A stretch of 8,750 nt of DNA from CFX5 sp964568485. GTDB lineage: Bacteria; Chloroflexota; Anaerolineae; Caldilineales; Caldilineaceae. Shown one piece after another: positions 6,918 to 8,750 of this stretch; the stretch's first letter is position 1, and every line of letters starts with the position of its first letter. The stretch spans positions 1 through 8,750 of the forward strand of contig CAZMRA010000212.1 of assembly GCA_964568485.1 (NCBI GenBank), written 5' to 3'. The translations under genes and the position numbers were made by a program. The notes under the pieces were generated by a model. That model was given only the letters and a program-made list of their open reading frames with translations. It was not told the DNA's origin and did not search any database.

Positions 6918-8255
6918 GTGACTGACGTTCAACATTCATCGAGTGGGGAACAACCCACCGAACAGCCAGAAAAGAAGACTTCGCCTTTCAATCGACGACG
7001 GTTTTTAGGTGGTCTGGCAACAGGTGGAGCAGCCTTGTTAGCCTGGGCGTGTGGTCGGGACCGAACCCCCACACCTAGTCCTAACCCGACAAGCACAGCC
7101 ACAGCGGTTTCTAATTCGAGCTTGTTGCCAACGCCCGATCGTTTGCGCAATTATTTACCGATCGTGCAAAATGGGCCACCCGACCCACAAGCGGTCGCCA
7201 TGGAACCAACGGCTACGCTTGAACCGACGATGACACCGACGCCCCCCAAGCCAACAGAGACCCCGCGCCCAACCGATACGCCAACACCGCCCGCTACGCC
7301 CTTTCCGCCGGGTCCCCCCAGCAAATTGGGCTTTGTGGTTGGACATAACCATCCGCAATTGTTCGAGTTGCTCTCAACCGGCGCGGTAGCTGCCATCTGC
7401 ACACTCGAACATGATCCCAATTTTGTGGCCGAGATCAAGCGAATCTCGCCGCGCACCTTGATCATTGGGCGCATCTTTGTGGATCAGCCGGAGCTCTCCA
7501 GCTTGGATCCAATAGCGGCAGCGCGTGAATTTGTCGATAAACTCCTGCCAATAGCAGAAGATCCGGCTCGGCGTCCATATTACGACGCGTGGCAAGGGCA
7601 CAATGAGCCCGTTGCGGCCACAGTTGACGAGATGAAACGCTTGAGCGATCTAGAAGCGGAGCGCACTCGCCTTTTGGCCGAACGGGGCATTCGCAGTTGT
7701 ATCGGCAATTTTGGGACCGGACAACCCTCTCAATTGGAAATGTGGGAGCATTTTCTGCCCGCGGTACAGGCAGCGAAAGAATATGATGGCTGGCTGGGCC
7801 TGCACGAATACTCCGCCCCAACCATTTATTTCATGAGCACGCGCGCCAATCAGGGCCGTTACCCTGGCGTCACACCGGAAGATACCGGGTGGCTGACCTT
7901 ACGCTATCGCATGGTTTATAATCAAATCCTAAAGCCAGCAGGATTGGCCATTCCCCTCGTCTTCACCGAGATTGGGGTGGATGGACTAGTGCAGAATGAC
8001 CGCCCCGGCCCGCTAGACGCTGGTGGGTGGATCGATTTTCAGCAGTATTGGGCAGAAAATGGGTATGGCCTATGGGGACCGGGCGCCTATGTTGAACAGC
8101 TCGTTTGGTACGATGAAGCCATGCGCCAAGATAGTTATGTCTTGGCAGGGTGTATCTTTGCCCTTTCTGGCACACAAGGCTGGGAAAGTTATGATATTCT
8201 TGGCCCAGCAGCAGGCGTTTTACAACAATATCTGAGCGTTCATGCGCCAGCATAA
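6918..8255 (+). CDS. Tat-exported glycoside-hydrolase-like protein (clan A type fold)
   Basis: A 445-aa exported protein. NRRRFLG (25-31) followed by a hydrophobic stretch (32-44) is a twin-arginine signal. C45 after LAWA is a possible but imperfect lipobox cysteine (Trp at -2), so it may be a lipoprotein. Residues about 46-134 form a Thr/Pro-rich linker interrupted by NYLPIVQNG (78-86). The catalytic domain (136-445) looks like a TIM barrel. HNEP gives E230 as candidate acid/base and FTEIGVDG gives E351 as candidate nucleophile, a 121-residue spacing that suits strands 4 and 7 of clan A glycosidases (GH5/GH39-like). I cannot assign a family or substrate. The GTG at 6918 is preferred over the in-frame TTG at 6906, because GAGAG (6908-6912) sits five bases before the GTG while the TTG has no ribosome site. 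It is probably co-transcribed with the next gene. Confidence 0.75.
   Translation: MTDVQHSSSGEQPTEQPEKKTSPFNRRRFLGGLATGGAALLAWACGRDRTPTPSPNPTSTATAVSNSSLLPTPDRLRNYLPIVQNGPPDPQAVAMEPTATLEPTMTPTPPKPTETPRPTDTPTPPATPFPPGPPSKLGFVVGHNHPQLFELLSTGAVAAICTLEHDPNFVAEIKRISPRTLIIGRIFVDQPELSSLDPIAAAREFVDKLLPIAEDPARRPYYDAWQGHNEPVAATVDEMKRLSDLEAERTRLLAERGIRSCIGNFGTGQPSQLEMWEHFLPAVQAAKEYDGWLGLHEYSAPTIYFMSTRANQGRYPGVTPEDTGWLTLRYRMVYNQILKPAGLAIPLVFTEIGVDGLVQNDRPGPLDAGGWIDFQQYWAENGYGLWGPGAYVEQLVWYDEAMRQDSYVLAGCIFALSGTQGWESYDILGPAAGVLQQYLSVHAPA
7059..7319 (+). repeat. Low-complexity Thr/Pro linker coding region
   Basis: This region encodes residues about 48-134 of the exported hydrolase-like protein, dominated by Pro and Thr in TPTP, TETP and TDTP units. 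It is a flexible linker that holds the catalytic domain away from the membrane or wall and may be glycosylated. The exception is an embedded hydrophobic YLPIVQN segment. Confidence 0.6.
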
Positions 8256-8291
8256 TCCATATCAACAGCAAGTTACGAGGTTTGTCTATCC

Positions 8292-8684
8292 ATGACCTTA
8301 AGTCAAATCCACGCTCAATTGAGCGATACCGCCACACTTTTTATTGGAATTCTGGCTGTGTGGGCCTTGTTATCGCGCATTCGTCGCAGCGAACTGACTG
8401 GGGCATGGTTTGGGGCGGCAGTCATCGGTGAAATGTTGATCATCGCCCAGGGGCTCCTCGGGGGCTATCTCTATACCCTGGGATTGGGCGTCATGTTAAC
8501 GCGCCCGTTGATCCACATCCTCTACGGAGCAGTAGCCGTAATCACTTTACCGGCTGCCTATGGCTATTTTGGCCATTTGGAAGATGAACAAGCCAAAAGT
8601 TTGGCAATGGCGCTGGTCTGTGCCTTTTTGTGGGGCATTCTACAACGCACGGCTTTTGTGAGTCATACGAGCGGCATCTTTTAA
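8292..8684 (+). CDS. Small four-helix membrane protein, function unknown
   Basis: A 130-aa integral membrane protein that I do not recognise with certainty. Four hydrophobic helices are visible at about 14-28, 38-60, 72-93 and 103-117, with basic RIRR (29-32) after helix 1 and an acidic HLEDEQ loop (95-100). Polar residues inside or next to helices stand out: E47, Q53, R71 and H75. The QGLLGGYL...H arrangement recalls one four-helix half of the CtaA/Cox15 heme A synthase fold or a small b-type cytochrome, but a second conserved histidine in the right place is not obvious, so heme binding is speculative. The ATG at 8292 follows ACGAGG (8275-8280) at a long spacing of 11 bases. It lies 36 bases after the hydrolase stop, probably in the same operon. 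Confidence 0.65.
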   Translation: MTLSQIHAQLSDTATLFIGILAVWALLSRIRRSELTGAWFGAAVIGEMLIIAQGLLGGYLYTLGLGVMLTRPLIHILYGAVAVITLPAAYGYFGHLEDEQAKSLAMALVCAFLWGILQRTAFVSHTSGIF

Positions 8685-8750
8685 GCCGAGCAAAGCTCAA
8701 CCTCATCGCGGTAATTCAGCTAAGTTGCACACAGGCATCAAACCTTCGTT
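8685..8750. other. Trailing intergenic sequence, nothing recognised
   Basis: The final 66 bases after the small membrane protein contain no coding region, hairpin with T run, or convincing promoter. The window ends here. Confidence 0.5.

Noticed and set aside
7151..7474. Antisense open frame rich in Gly and Val opposite the Thr/Pro linker
   Set aside because: The Gly/Val pattern is the complement of the ACN/CCN linker codons on the sense strand; there is no independent evidence of coding.

Overview
The window is a chromosomal stretch in which all seven genes I can support lie on the + strand. It most resembles a member of the Chloroflexota. The reasons are the style of the GT-C membrane proteins with C-terminal beta-sandwich tails, a DUF951 protein, and a Tat-exported hydrolase with a long Thr/Pro-rich linker carrying a YLPIVQN-type motif. 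This placement comes from protein style; no rRNA or marker gene is present. I see no insertion sequence, phage gene, CRISPR array, tRNA or rRNA.

Layout. (1) Bases 3-4030 hold two large multi-pass membrane proteins joined by a 4-base ATGA overlap. The first is the 3' part of a GT39/PMT-like glycosyltransferase whose start lies upstream of the window. The second is a 631-aa GT-C-like membrane protein of uncertain function. (2) Bases 4031-4978 hold a good sigma-70-type promoter with nested palindromes, followed by a PIG-L/LmbE zinc deacetylase of the MshB/Mca-like subgroup. (3) Bases 4979-6401 hold a leader with mutually exclusive hairpin arms, then a 426-aa secreted and membrane-anchored protein with bactofilin-like 17-residue repeats. 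(4) Bases 6417-6620 hold a 67-aa DUF951 protein. (5) Bases 6621-6917 are non-coding, with a weak hairpin, an extended -10 promoter and a leader of roughly 165 bases. (6) Bases 6918-8255 encode a Tat-exported protein with a glycosidase-like catalytic domain (candidate Glu pair E230/E351). (7) Bases 8292-8684 encode a small four-helix membrane protein. The last 66 bases hold nothing recognisable.

Functionally, most products belong to the cell envelope. They cover polyprenyl-sugar-type glycosyl transfer, de-N-acetylation of a sugar amide, a surface beta-helix scaffold, and an exported glycosidase-like enzyme. A shared cell-surface carbohydrate theme is plausible, but co-location is the only evidence. 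I found no clear new multi-gene system. The most interesting items are the bactofilin-like membrane fusion, the unclassified exported hydrolase, and two untranslated leaders with possible RNA-level control.
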